The position numbers were made by a program, and so were the translations under genes. From Methanobrevibacter sp. (GTDB taxonomy: Archaea > Methanobacteriota > Methanobacteria > Methanobacteriales > Methanobacteriaceae): a stretch of DNA of 5,539 bases. How positions within the stretch are numbered: the stretch's first letter is position 1; every line of letters begins with the position of its first letter. The notes beneath the pieces are model-generated. The model made no database searches and was not told the origin of the DNA. It saw nothing but the letters and a program-made list of their open reading frames with translations. Of the stretch, positions 1 through 5,539 are shown one piece after another. Location of the stretch: contig JAISIQ010000121.1 in NCBI GenBank assembly GCA_031261945.1, positions 1 to 5,539 on the forward strand. Reading direction: 5' to 3'.

Positions 1-30
1 AAATAGTTTATCAAAATTACAATGATTTTT

Positions 31-38
31 ATTATATA
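31..38 (+). promoter_or_regulatory. possible TATA box for the glycosyltransferase gene
   Basis: ATTATATA preceded by a T-run resembles an archaeal TATA box. Archaeal transcription normally starts about 25 bases beyond the box centre, which here falls close to position 59. That would leave a very short leader, or cut into the ribosome binding site at 56-62. The real promoter may therefore lie before the window. In DNA this AT-rich the match is weak evidence. Confidence 0.25.
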
Positions 39-67
39 GACTATAACAATATAAGAAAGTGAATAAA

Positions 68-1219
68 ATGAAAATAGCTATGATTGGTCAGTTTCCGCCC
101 CATATAGGAGGTGTTGGAACTCACATTCACAATTTATCTAAAGAACTTGTGAAAAACGGTGCTGAGGTTTTTGTAGTTACATATCCTCATAAAGCTATTA
201 AAAATAGTATAAATAATAAGAATACTGAAAATAAAAATACTGAAGATAATGAAAATGATAAAAATAATGAAAAAATTCATGTATTTAGTACATGGGGGCC
301 AAATATAGCTGGACTTAGAAGCTTATTTTTCCTTATATTTGGAACAATGAAACTAATTAGTATTGTTAGAAAATATGATATTGATATTATTCATGGGCAT
401 TATTTATTTCCTGCTGGACTTGTAGCTGTTTTAGGAGGAATTTTTACAAAAAAGAAAGTTTATGTGACTTCTCATGGTTCAGATATTTCATATTTATATC
501 CAAAATATAAATTCATGAGACCAATTATAAAATTTGTTTTAAAGCACGCTGATGTGATTTTAGTTGTGAGTGAATCATTAAAAGAAGAACTATTAAATAT
601 AGCTATTCCTAACTTAGATTCAAAAGTCAAAATTCATTGGAATGCCATAGATATTGATAAATTCAAACCTAATAATGATTATAAATTTAAAAAAGAGCTA
701 AAAAGAGACTTTGATATACCTATAGACAAAGCTATTATATTATATGTTGGAAATTTAACTAATAGAAAAAATGTAGATATATTAATAAAAGCAAAAGAAC
801 AAATATCAACAGCTTCAACATTAGTAATAGTAGGAGATGGAGCATTTTTTGATAATTTAAAAACTATTGCAACTGATTCAAAAAATAAACCAGACGATAT
901 AATATTTACTGGCTCACGAGATAATATTGAAGACATAATTCCAAGTGCAGATTTATTAGTTTTACCTTCTTCTAATGAAAGTTTTGGTTTGGTTCTTCTT
1001 GAAGCATTAGCTTGTGAAAAACCAGTTATTGGAACTAATATTGGAGGAATAAAAGAAATAATAACAGAAGAAGTAGGACTATTAGTCAAGCCAAATGATG
1101 TTAATGATTTAGCAAAAGCTATTAATTTAATTTTATCAGATAAAGAGCTAAGAGAAAAATTCAAGTCAAATGCAAGGAAAAGAGCTAAAAATTTCTCAAA
1201 AATGAAAATTCCATACTAA
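68..1219 (+). CDS. GT4-family glycosyltransferase
   Basis: Probable retaining glycosyltransferase of family GT4 (GT-B fold), moving a sugar from a nucleotide-sugar donor to an unknown acceptor at the cytoplasmic face of the membrane. Residues are numbered from the GTG at 59. The N-terminal acceptor domain has the glycine loop GGVGTHIHNL (17-26), HGHYLFPAG (112-120) and TSHGSD (137-142). The C-terminal donor domain has VGNLTNRKN (230-238) with the usual basic pair R236/K237, VGDGAFF (258-264), and the E-x7-E signature with E307 and E315 inside ESFGLVLLE. The start at 68 is preferred because AAGTGA (57-62) is a near-match to the archaeal ribosome binding site and sits 5 bases upstream; the GTG at 59 lies inside that site. 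Residues 48-71 form an Asn/Glu/Lys-rich insert. The protein stops soon after the last expected helix (KNFSKMKIPY), so a few C-terminal residues may be missing. Donor and acceptor cannot be read from sequence. Confidence 0.9.
   Translation: MKIAMIGQFPPHIGGVGTHIHNLSKELVKNGAEVFVVTYPHKAIKNSINNKNTENKNTEDNENDKNNEKIHVFSTWGPNIAGLRSLFFLIFGTMKLISIVRKYDIDIIHGHYLFPAGLVAVLGGIFTKKKVYVTSHGSDISYLYPKYKFMRPIIKFVLKHADVILVVSESLKEELLNIAIPNLDSKVKIHWNAIDIDKFKPNNDYKFKKELKRDFDIPIDKAIILYVGNLTNRKNVDILIKAKEQISTASTLVIVGDGAFFDNLKTIATDSKNKPDDIIFTGSRDNIEDIIPSADLLVLPSSNESFGLVLLEALACEKPVIGTNIGGIKEIITEEVGLLVKPNDVNDLAKAINLILSDKELREKFKSNARKRAKNFSKMKIPY
215..244 (+). repeat. 15-bp tandem repeat inside the glycosyltransferase gene
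   Basis: Two adjacent 15-base units, 215-229 and 230-244, differ at one base and encode NKNTE twice (residues 53-62). They form the core of a longer Asn/Glu/Lys-rich stretch (residues 48-71). The unit length is a multiple of three, so copy-number change would keep the frame. Replication slippage is the likely origin. Confidence 0.8.
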
Positions 1220-1318
1220 AAATCATATTTAAGAATTATATTTTAAAAATTTTAATTATAGTTTTAGTATTAATAAGAAAAATATAAATAGTAATAAATA
1301 TAATAATAAAATTAATAC

Positions 1319-1328
1319 TTTTATAAAA
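1319..1328 (+). promoter_or_regulatory. possible TATA box for moaC
   Basis: TTTTATAAAA is a good TATA-like core. A start about 25 bases on (near 1350) would give a leader of roughly 80 bases carrying the 14-bp tandem repeat and the doubled AAAAGGTA motif. Background AT content makes chance matches likely. Confidence 0.3.
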
Positions 1329-1349
1329 TTGTTATTAAAAATACATATC

Positions 1350-1377
1350 AAAATAATAAATACAAAATAATAAATAC
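1350..1377 (+). repeat. perfect 14-bp tandem repeat, two copies
   Basis: AAAATAATAAATAC occurs at 1350-1363 and again at 1364-1377 without a mismatch. It is in the likely moaC leader or promoter region. No function is evident, and slippage in AT-rich DNA is the simplest explanation. Confidence 0.8.
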
Positions 1378-1403
1378 TAAACAATTATTAAAAAACTCAA
1401 TCG

Positions 1404-1424
1404 ATAAAAGGTAAATAAAAGGTA
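1404..1424 (+). promoter_or_regulatory. doubled ribosome-binding-site motif before moaC
   Basis: The 10-mer ATAAAAGGTA occurs at 1404-1413 and 1415-1424, an 11-base period. The second copy puts AAGGT 7 bases before the moaC ATG and is the likely ribosome binding site. The first is too far from the ATG for direct use and may be a by-product of duplication or a standby site. Confidence 0.5.
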
Positions 1425-1430
1425 TATTAA

Positions 1431-1901
1431 ATGACAAAGAAAGAATTTACACATTTAACAGAAAATGGAGTTCATATGGTTGAAGTTGGTGAAAAAACTC
1501 CTCAAAAAAGAAAGGCTGAAGCTTTTGGAAAAATAATACTCCAAGAAGAAACAATATCTATGATCCAAAATCAAGAAATAAAAAAAGGAAATGTTTTAAC
1601 CACTGCTCAGATTGCAGCTATTAATGCTATTAAAAATACATCAAATATGATTCCTCTTTGTCATCCTTTAAATATTACTGGAATAGAAGTTGATTTTGAA
1701 ATAAATCAGACAAATATCCGTTGTTCTGTTAGTGTAAATACATTTGGACAAACAGGTGTTGAAATGGAAGCTATTACTGGAGTTAGTGTTGGGCTTTTAA
1801 CAATATGGGACATGGTAAAAGCAGTTGAAAAAGATGATAATGGCCAATATCCTCATACAAAAATAACTGAGATATCTGTAATTAAAAAAGAAAAGATTTA
1901 A
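1431..1901 (+). CDS. moaC: cyclic pyranopterin monophosphate synthase MoaC
   Basis: MoaC takes the product of the radical-SAM enzyme MoaA (3',8-cyclo-7,8-dihydro-GTP) and converts it to cyclic pyranopterin monophosphate, the first stable intermediate of molybdopterin synthesis; it is cytosolic and hexameric in studied cases. The whole 156-residue family length is present: FTHLTENGVHMVEVGEK (6-22), a KKGNVL stretch with K52, the signature IPLCHPL (74-80) with H78, TGVEMEA (108-114) with E111/E113, and IWDMVKAVEKD (125-135) with D127 and K130. K52, H78, D127 and K130 align with E. coli K51, H77, D128 and K131 by motif. The C-terminus (YPHTKITEI) looks archaeal. The ATG has AAGGT 7 bases upstream. 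In methanogens the cofactor is needed for molybdenum or tungsten formylmethanofuran dehydrogenase. No other moa gene is in the window. hel308 follows 51 bases later on the same strand, so co-transcription is possible. Confidence 0.97.
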   Translation: MTKKEFTHLTENGVHMVEVGEKTPQKRKAEAFGKIILQEETISMIQNQEIKKGNVLTTAQIAAINAIKNTSNMIPLCHPLNITGIEVDFEINQTNIRCSVSVNTFGQTGVEMEAITGVSVGLLTIWDMVKAVEKDDNGQYPHTKITEISVIKKEKI

Positions 1902-1902
1902 A

Positions 1903-1910
1903 GATATATA
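1903..1910 (+). promoter_or_regulatory. possible TATA box for hel308
   Basis: GATATATA directly follows the moaC stop, with purine-rich sequence before it. Transcription starting about 25 bases on (near 1932) would give a leader of about 20 bases. This would let hel308 be transcribed separately from moaC. Read-through from moaC is equally compatible with the 51-base gap. Confidence 0.35.
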
Positions 1911-1952
1911 GAAACATTATAAACAATAATAAATTACAAAACAAATGATAAT

Positions 1953-4022
1953 ATGGAAACTCTCCCAAAAGAACTTAAAAAAATAATAAATGATTGTTAT
2001 CCTTATATTAAAGAATTTAATCCTGCTCAAAAACACGTGATTAATTCTGGATATTTAAAAGATAAAGATAATTATATAATAGCTATTCCTACTGCAAGTG
2101 GAAAAACTGTTCTTGGTGTTATGGCTGCCTTGAAAGCTATTTTAAATGGAGGAAAAGCTATTTATGCAGCTCCATTAATCTCGATTCAAAATGAAAAAGT
2201 CAAAGAATTTAAAGAATTTGAAAAGCATGGAATAAAAGTAGGAAAACATCCAGGATCTTCTGATTTAACTATTATGGTATTTGAATCATTTGATGCATTA
2301 ACTAGATTTTCATGGGATACTTTACGCGAAGTAGATACAATAATTATAGATGAATTTCATATGATTGGAGAATATACAAGAGGTCCAACATTAGAATGTG
2401 CTATAACAAGAGCTAAAATTATTAATCCAAATTTAAGAGTTGTTGCTCTATCCGCTACTCTTAGAAATATGGAAGAAATTGAAGGATGGTTAGAAGCAAA
2501 AGTAGCAGAACACGATTACAGACCAGTTCCTCTAAATAAAGAAGTATTAAACACAGAAATGTTTAATACAAGTAATAAGAATGAAGTTGTTGTAAAAATC
2601 GTTGAAAAAGCTATTGAAGAAAATTCACAAGCTCTTAGTTTTGTTTCAACTAGAAGATTTACAGAAAGTTTAGCTAATTATGTTGCTGGAAAAATAAGTA
2701 AAAAAATCACTAAAGATCAAAAAACTATGTTTAAAAAGGTTGCTGAAGCTATTCTTGAGGTTCCTGAAAAAAAAGGATCTAGACCAACTTCAACTTGTTT
2801 AAAATTAGCAGAAAGCTGTGAAAATGGAACTGCATTTCACCATGCAGGATTATTTAATGAACAAAAAGAAATAATAGAAGAAGAATTTAGAGCAGGAAAT
2901 CTTTTAATGATATCTGCTACTCCAAGTTTAATGTATGGTGTTAATTTACCTTCAAGATCTGTTGTTATTAGAGATTATACTCGTTGGACAGCTCAAGGAC
3001 CTCAACCTATTCCTGTTTTTGATTATGAACAAATGTCTGGAAGAGCTGGAAGACCACAATATGACGATACTGGTTTTTCTTATCTTGTAGCTAAATCATT
3101 AGATGAAGCACATGATCTTCAAGAGAGATATATTAATGGAGAAGTAGAAAATACAAATTCAAAGCTTATAGAAAACAAAGATGCTATTTATAAACAAATT
3201 ATAGCACAAATAGCTTCAAATTTATCAAAAACTCCTGATGAAATTCAAGACTTTTTTAAAAAGACATTTTATGGATATCAGATGGTTAATGACCCTTCAA
3301 TGAGTTTTTTTGCAGAAGATAGCTTAAAATATGAAATAGAAGTAGCATTGGAGTTTTTACTTAAAAATGGAATAATTCAAGCTACACCTGAAGGATTAAA
3401 AGCTACTGATTTTGGAAATTTAATAGCTAAATCTAATTATAGTGTTGAAACTGCTGTTAAATTAAAAGAATATGGAAGCCAGATAGAAGAAATTGATATA
3501 AATGAATTAATTTACCAATTATCTTTAACTCCTGATTTACCATTAATATCATTTAAAGGTAGAAAAAGTAAAGATCCTGTAAGAGAAAAACTCTCAGAAA
3601 AAGGATTATTTGCTGTAAATATTGGAAATTCAGAAGCAACTACAGTAACTTTAATTGAATGGATTGATGAGAGAAATGAATATGAAATTGAAAATGCTTA
3701 TAATGTTTATTCTGCATCAACAAGACGTTCTGCTTATGAAGCATCACTTTTAGTAAAATTCCTTAAAAATATACTGGAAGTTTTAGGAAAATATAGCTAT
3801 TCTAAAGACTTAGATTACCTATCCGCACGATTTTATTATGGGGTAAGAGAAGATTTAATTCCATTAGTACTTGGAGTTAAAAGATTAGGTAGAAGAAGAG
3901 CTAGGTCCCTTATAAAAACATTTGGAGAAGATTTAAGACCAGTTACAGAAAAACAACTCCAAAAAGTTGATGGAATAGGTCCTAAATTATCTAAAAGTAT
4001 AAAGGCATTTGTAGATAATTAG
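1953..4022 (+). CDS. hel308: ATP-dependent DNA helicase Hel308
   Basis: Superfamily 2 (Ski2-like) 3'-5' DNA helicase, related to eukaryotic HELQ and POLQ, thought to unwind lagging strands at stalled forks. Length (689 residues) is normal. RecA-like domain 1: Q-motif region FNPAQ (22-26), Walker A PTASGKT (46-52, K51), Walker B/DExH box DEFH (133-136), SAT (168-170). RecA-like domain 2: FVSTRR (230-235), AFHHAGL (294-300), motif V ending GVNLPS (329-334), and QMSGRAGRP (360-368) with R364/R367. Next come ERYINGE (391-397), a winged-helix region to about 490 and a helical ratchet domain to about 620. The C-terminal helix-hairpin-helix has the RAR motif within RRRAR (647-651) and VDGIGPKLSKSI (672-683). 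Motif I-to-II spacing and some motif residues (DEFH, APLISIQNEK) differ from the usual Hel308 pattern as I recall it. The site before the ATG is poor (TGAT only). The gene ends at the first of six consecutive in-frame stop codons. Confidence 0.96.
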   Translation: METLPKELKKIINDCYPYIKEFNPAQKHVINSGYLKDKDNYIIAIPTASGKTVLGVMAALKAILNGGKAIYAAPLISIQNEKVKEFKEFEKHGIKVGKHPGSSDLTIMVFESFDALTRFSWDTLREVDTIIIDEFHMIGEYTRGPTLECAITRAKIINPNLRVVALSATLRNMEEIEGWLEAKVAEHDYRPVPLNKEVLNTEMFNTSNKNEVVVKIVEKAIEENSQALSFVSTRRFTESLANYVAGKISKKITKDQKTMFKKVAEAILEVPEKKGSRPTSTCLKLAESCENGTAFHHAGLFNEQKEIIEEEFRAGNLLMISATPSLMYGVNLPSRSVVIRDYTRWTAQGPQPIPVFDYEQMSGRAGRPQYDDTGFSYLVAKSLDEAHDLQERYINGEVENTNSKLIENKDAIYKQIIAQIASNLSKTPDEIQDFFKKTFYGYQMVNDPSMSFFAEDSLKYEIEVALEFLLKNGIIQATPEGLKATDFGNLIAKSNYSVETAVKLKEYGSQIEEIDINELIYQLSLTPDLPLISFKGRKSKDPVREKLSEKGLFAVNIGNSEATTVTLIEWIDERNEYEIENAYNVYSASTRRSAYEASLLVKFLKNILEVLGKYSYSKDLDYLSARFYYGVREDLIPLVLGVKRLGRRRARSLIKTFGEDLRPVTEKQLQKVDGIGPKLSKSIKAFVDN

Positions 4023-4037
4023 TAGTAATAATAGTAA
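4020..4037 (+). other. six consecutive in-frame stop codons ending hel308
   Basis: In the hel308 frame the codons from 4020 read TAG TAG TAA TAA TAG TAA. Then comes TCA, followed by fourteen GTA codons and another TAG at 4083. The ladder probably shares its origin with the trinucleotide tract beside it, but it also makes read-through of the helicase stop essentially impossible. Confidence 0.9.
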
Positions 4038-4039
4038 TC

Positions 4040-4082
<43 letters not shown>

Positions 4083-4085
4083 TAG

Positions 4086-4097
4086 TACTAGCTAGTA
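4086..4097. repeat. 12-bp perfect palindrome with two CTAG sites
   Basis: TACTAGCTAGTA equals its own reverse complement and directly follows the trinucleotide tract. It may simply come from the surrounding TAG/CTA repeats. As RNA it has almost no loop, so it is a poor hairpin; as DNA it could be a small dyad binding site. Confidence 0.6.
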
Positions 4098-4180
4098 ATA
4101 GTAGTAGTGATAATAATAATAACACTAATAATAAAAAGAAACAGTAATAAATAAAAGAGAAAGAAAAAAAATAAAAAATA

Positions 4181-4267
4181 AAGAAAAAAGATAGAATTTA
4201 AAAATCACTCCAATTTGAATATGAATCTATTCTATTTTTATCCCATTATTATTCTACCTTTTTTCTT
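4181..4267. terminator. probable bidirectional terminator between convergent genes
   Basis: The arms 4181-4197 and 4251-4267 are complementary at 16 of 17 positions (A4191 faces C4257), with a 53-base loop. An alternative inner partner for 4191-4197 lies at 4229-4235. The plus strand has T-runs at 4235-4239 and 4259-4264, suited to stopping hel308 transcripts. A-runs at 4163-4170, 4172-4177 and 4184-4189 become U-runs in transcripts from the minus-strand DUF308 gene. Archaeal termination depends mainly on such U-runs, so the runs may matter more than the stem. Confidence 0.5.
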
Positions 4268-4294
4268 CAGTTACATCTTATTTTATGTCATTTA

Positions 4295-4792
4295 TTAATT
4301 TTTGAATTTATCCACAGTAGCTATAGCTATACCATCAATAATCAAAGCAATTCCTAAAATAATAGCTACATATAATGGATCTTCAATTGCAAATACTCCT
4401 AAAATTAATGTTAATAATCCTAAAATTAACATCATACCTGCTGAACCTTTAGTTATAGGTACAGCACGAGAAACTAATCCTATAATACCTGCAACCATCA
4501 TAACAAATCCAACTATATATAAATATAATCCAAATAACAAATCAAATAGCAATATATTGCCTAACAACATGAAACCTAAAATGATAGATATAATTCCCAG
4601 AATTACATAAGCTATTGATGCTCCTTTACTTATAACCCAAAAATTAGCTCCAACTACTAATAAATGAATACCTAATATTAATATTCCAATCCCAACAACT
4701 ACAGATAATGCAAGTTGGCTAGAAAAAGGGAAGAATAATATTAAAATACCCAATATTATTGCTAAAATCCCTATAACTGCTTTATTTTCCAT
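4295..4792 (-). CDS. HdeD/DUF308-type six-helix membrane protein (copy 1)
   Basis: A 165-residue membrane protein made almost entirely of hydrophobic helices, roughly at 6-23, 27-49, 59-79, 86-106, 118-136 and 139-160. It has the Gly-rich repeated pattern of the DUF308/HdeD family: ILGILILFFPF (13-23), ILGIISIILGF (64-74) and ILGLLTLILGVF (123-134), then DPLYVAIILGIALIIDG. HdeD of E. coli is linked to acid resistance, but the molecular job of the family is unknown and no role can be assigned here. The start is well supported: GAGGTG (4803-4798 on the minus strand) lies 5 bases before the ATG. The polar tail DKFKN ends at TAA. It is about 43% identical, without gaps, to the next gene upstream on the same strand (5036-5521). 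It converges on hel308 and probably shares the terminator region with it. Confidence 0.85.
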   Translation of the reverse strand: MENKAVIGILAIILGILILFFPFSSQLALSVVVGIGILILGIHLLVVGANFWVISKGASIAYVILGIISIILGFMLLGNILLFDLLFGLYLYIVGFVMMVAGIIGLVSRAVPITKGSAGMMLILGLLTLILGVFAIEDPLYVAIILGIALIIDGIAIATVDKFKN

Positions 4793-4797
4793 AAAAA

Positions 4798-4803
4798 CAC
4801 CTC
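4798..4803 (-). promoter_or_regulatory. strong ribosome binding site for DUF308 copy 1
   Basis: GAGGTG on the minus strand, complementary to the archaeal 16S rRNA tail, sits 5 bases before the ATG at 4792. Confidence 0.8.
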
Positions 4804-4853
4804 TTAATTAAAATTATTTTTAACAAATCAGAATAATAGATCCAATAGATAAA

Positions 4854-4876
4854 ATCAATTATATATCAATTATATA
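4854..4876 (-). promoter_or_regulatory. doubled TATA-like motif upstream of DUF308 copy 1
   Basis: The 12-mer TATATAATTGAT (minus strand) occurs twice with an 11-base period, at 4876-4865 and 4865-4854. Starts about 25 bases beyond each box would fall near 4845 and 4835, giving leaders of roughly 40-55 bases. This suggests the gene has its own promoter and is not just read through from the upstream copy. The rest of the 243-base gap (4793-5035) is AT-rich and shows no gene. Confidence 0.4.
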
Positions 4877-5035
4877 ATAATTATCTAATATTTTTCTTAT
4901 TCTTTCTCTTTATCTACTAAAATATAGATAAATACAATATATTATATCATTCAAGTTAATAAAGTTTTTCAGATTTTCAATAGATATTTACTAATAATAA
5001 ATCATTATAATAAATTGTTTTTATTGAAATAGGTA

Positions 5036-5521
5036 TTATGATCCTTTAATTAAAATTAAGCCTTCTACAATTAAAGCAAGAGCTATTATAATAGCTATAT
5101 ACAACGGATTAGTTAAAGATAAATATCCGAATGCTATTATGATAATTCCTAAAATTGTGAATAAAGCCCCAGACCCTTTAGACAAAGTAGCATTAGTTGT
5201 AAGTAAACCTACTAATCCTCCTAAAACTAATAAGAATCCTATAATATAGAGAGTAAAGCTCATAACAACATCAAAGAATGGAATATTACCTACTAATATT
5301 ATTCCCAAAATTATTGCAAACAGTCCTAATATAATATAACATACCGTTTGAGCTTTACTAGTACTCCATAATTGTACTGATTTGATAATCCAAAAAATTC
5401 CCAAAAGAAGAATAGCTAAACCTGTTGCAATTGAAAGAACTTCAACACTAATAAAAGGAAATACTAATATCAATATTCCCAAAATAACGGCCAAAATACC
5501 AATAATACTTTTATTTTCCAT
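5036..5521 (-). CDS. HdeD/DUF308-type six-helix membrane protein (copy 2)
   Basis: A 161-residue paralogue of the neighbouring copy, with the same six-helix layout and nearly identical N-terminus (MENKSIIGILAVILGILIL). Other shared blocks are ILG at 71-73, VGNIPFFD at 77-84, LYIIGF (91-96), SKGSG (114-118) and NPLYIAIIIALALIVEG (138-154). It ends IKGS without the charged tail of copy 1. The start at 5521 is chosen because GGTGAT (5531-5526) lies 4 bases upstream; a GTG at 5530 that would add three residues (MIF) lies inside that site. The family role is unknown beyond the acid-stress link of E. coli HdeD. Its promoter lies beyond the window. It precedes copy 1 on the minus strand with a 243-base gap and no clear T-rich terminator between them, so partial read-through is possible. 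A tandem duplication followed by divergence is the simplest origin. Confidence 0.85.
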   Translation of the reverse strand: MENKSIIGILAVILGILILVFPFISVEVLSIATGLAILLLGIFWIIKSVQLWSTSKAQTVCYIILGLFAIILGIILVGNIPFFDVVMSFTLYIIGFLLVLGGLVGLLTTNATLSKGSGALFTILGIIIIAFGYLSLTNPLYIAIIIALALIVEGLILIKGS

Positions 5522-5525
5522 AAAA

Positions 5526-5531
5526 ATCACC
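5526..5531 (-). promoter_or_regulatory. strong ribosome binding site that fixes the DUF308 copy 2 start
   Basis: GGTGAT on the minus strand matches the archaeal anti-Shine-Dalgarno tail and lies 4 bases before the ATG at 5521. It contains the GTG at 5530, which is therefore unlikely to be the true start. Confidence 0.8.
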
Positions 5532-5539
5532 TTTAAATT

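Larger units (their letters stand above)
1220..1430. other. AT-rich spacer between the glycosyltransferase gene and moaC
   Basis: This 211-base stretch is almost entirely A and T, and no open frame has a recognisable product. It begins with short T-runs (1241-1244, 1250-1253) that could end glycosyltransferase transcripts. It also holds a possible TATA box (1319-1328), a 14-bp tandem repeat (1350-1377) and a doubled ribosome-binding-site-like motif just before moaC. I see no RNA gene fold. Confidence 0.6.

Noticed and set aside
679..1164. Minus-strand open frame of 161 codons inside the glycosyltransferase gene
   Set aside because: Its product has no recognisable motif, and it lies wholly antisense to a gene with clear GT4 motifs. 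It is a by-product of the codon bias.
1220..1430. Small gene or RNA gene in the spacer before moaC
   Set aside because: All frames are short and of low complexity, and I could not find a tRNA-like cloverleaf or GC-rich stem. AT-rich archaeal genomes usually show structured RNAs as GC islands, and none is present here.
4302..4610. Plus-strand open frame of 102 codons opposite DUF308 copy 1
   Set aside because: It is antisense to a well-supported membrane protein with a strong ribosome binding site, and its Ile/Asn/Pro-rich product is what the reverse of hydrophobic codons gives.
4793..5035. Hidden gene or pseudogene between the two DUF308 genes
   Set aside because: No frame resembles DUF308 or another family. 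The sequence is AT-rich, with promoter-like features only.

Overview
The window is strongly AT-rich and reads as archaeal, most likely a methanogen of the Methanobacteriales (Methanobrevibacter-like). The basis is a full-length Hel308 helicase (an archaeal DNA repair helicase), an archaeal-type MoaC, GGTG(A)-type ribosome binding sites, TATA-like boxes in place of bacterial -35/-10 boxes, and Asn/Lys/Ile-rich proteins. The genus is an inference.

Plus strand, 1-4022: a GT4-family glycosyltransferase (68-1219) with an Asn/Glu-rich low-complexity insert; a 211-base AT-rich spacer with a possible TATA box and short tandem repeats; moaC for molybdopterin synthesis (1431-1901); a 51-base gap with its own possible TATA box; then hel308 (1953-4022). 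Positions 4023-4294 are non-coding and lie between convergent genes. They hold a ladder of in-frame stop codons, a 43-base perfect AGT trinucleotide tract, a CTAG-rich palindrome, and an imperfect inverted repeat flanked by A-runs and T-runs that probably ends transcription from both sides.

Minus strand, 4295-5521: two tandem paralogous six-helix membrane proteins of the HdeD/DUF308 type, each with a strong ribosome binding site. They are separated by 243 bases that contain a doubled TATA-like motif in front of the downstream copy.

The genes do not form one obvious pathway. MoaC serves pterin cofactor synthesis, which methanogens need for formylmethanofuran dehydrogenase. Hel308 acts at stalled replication forks. 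The glycosyltransferase probably acts in cell-surface or lipid glycosylation. The DUF308 pair has no known specific role. I see no mobile element, CRISPR array, RNA gene or convincing new multi-gene system. The most unusual item is the trinucleotide tract and stop-codon ladder just after hel308.
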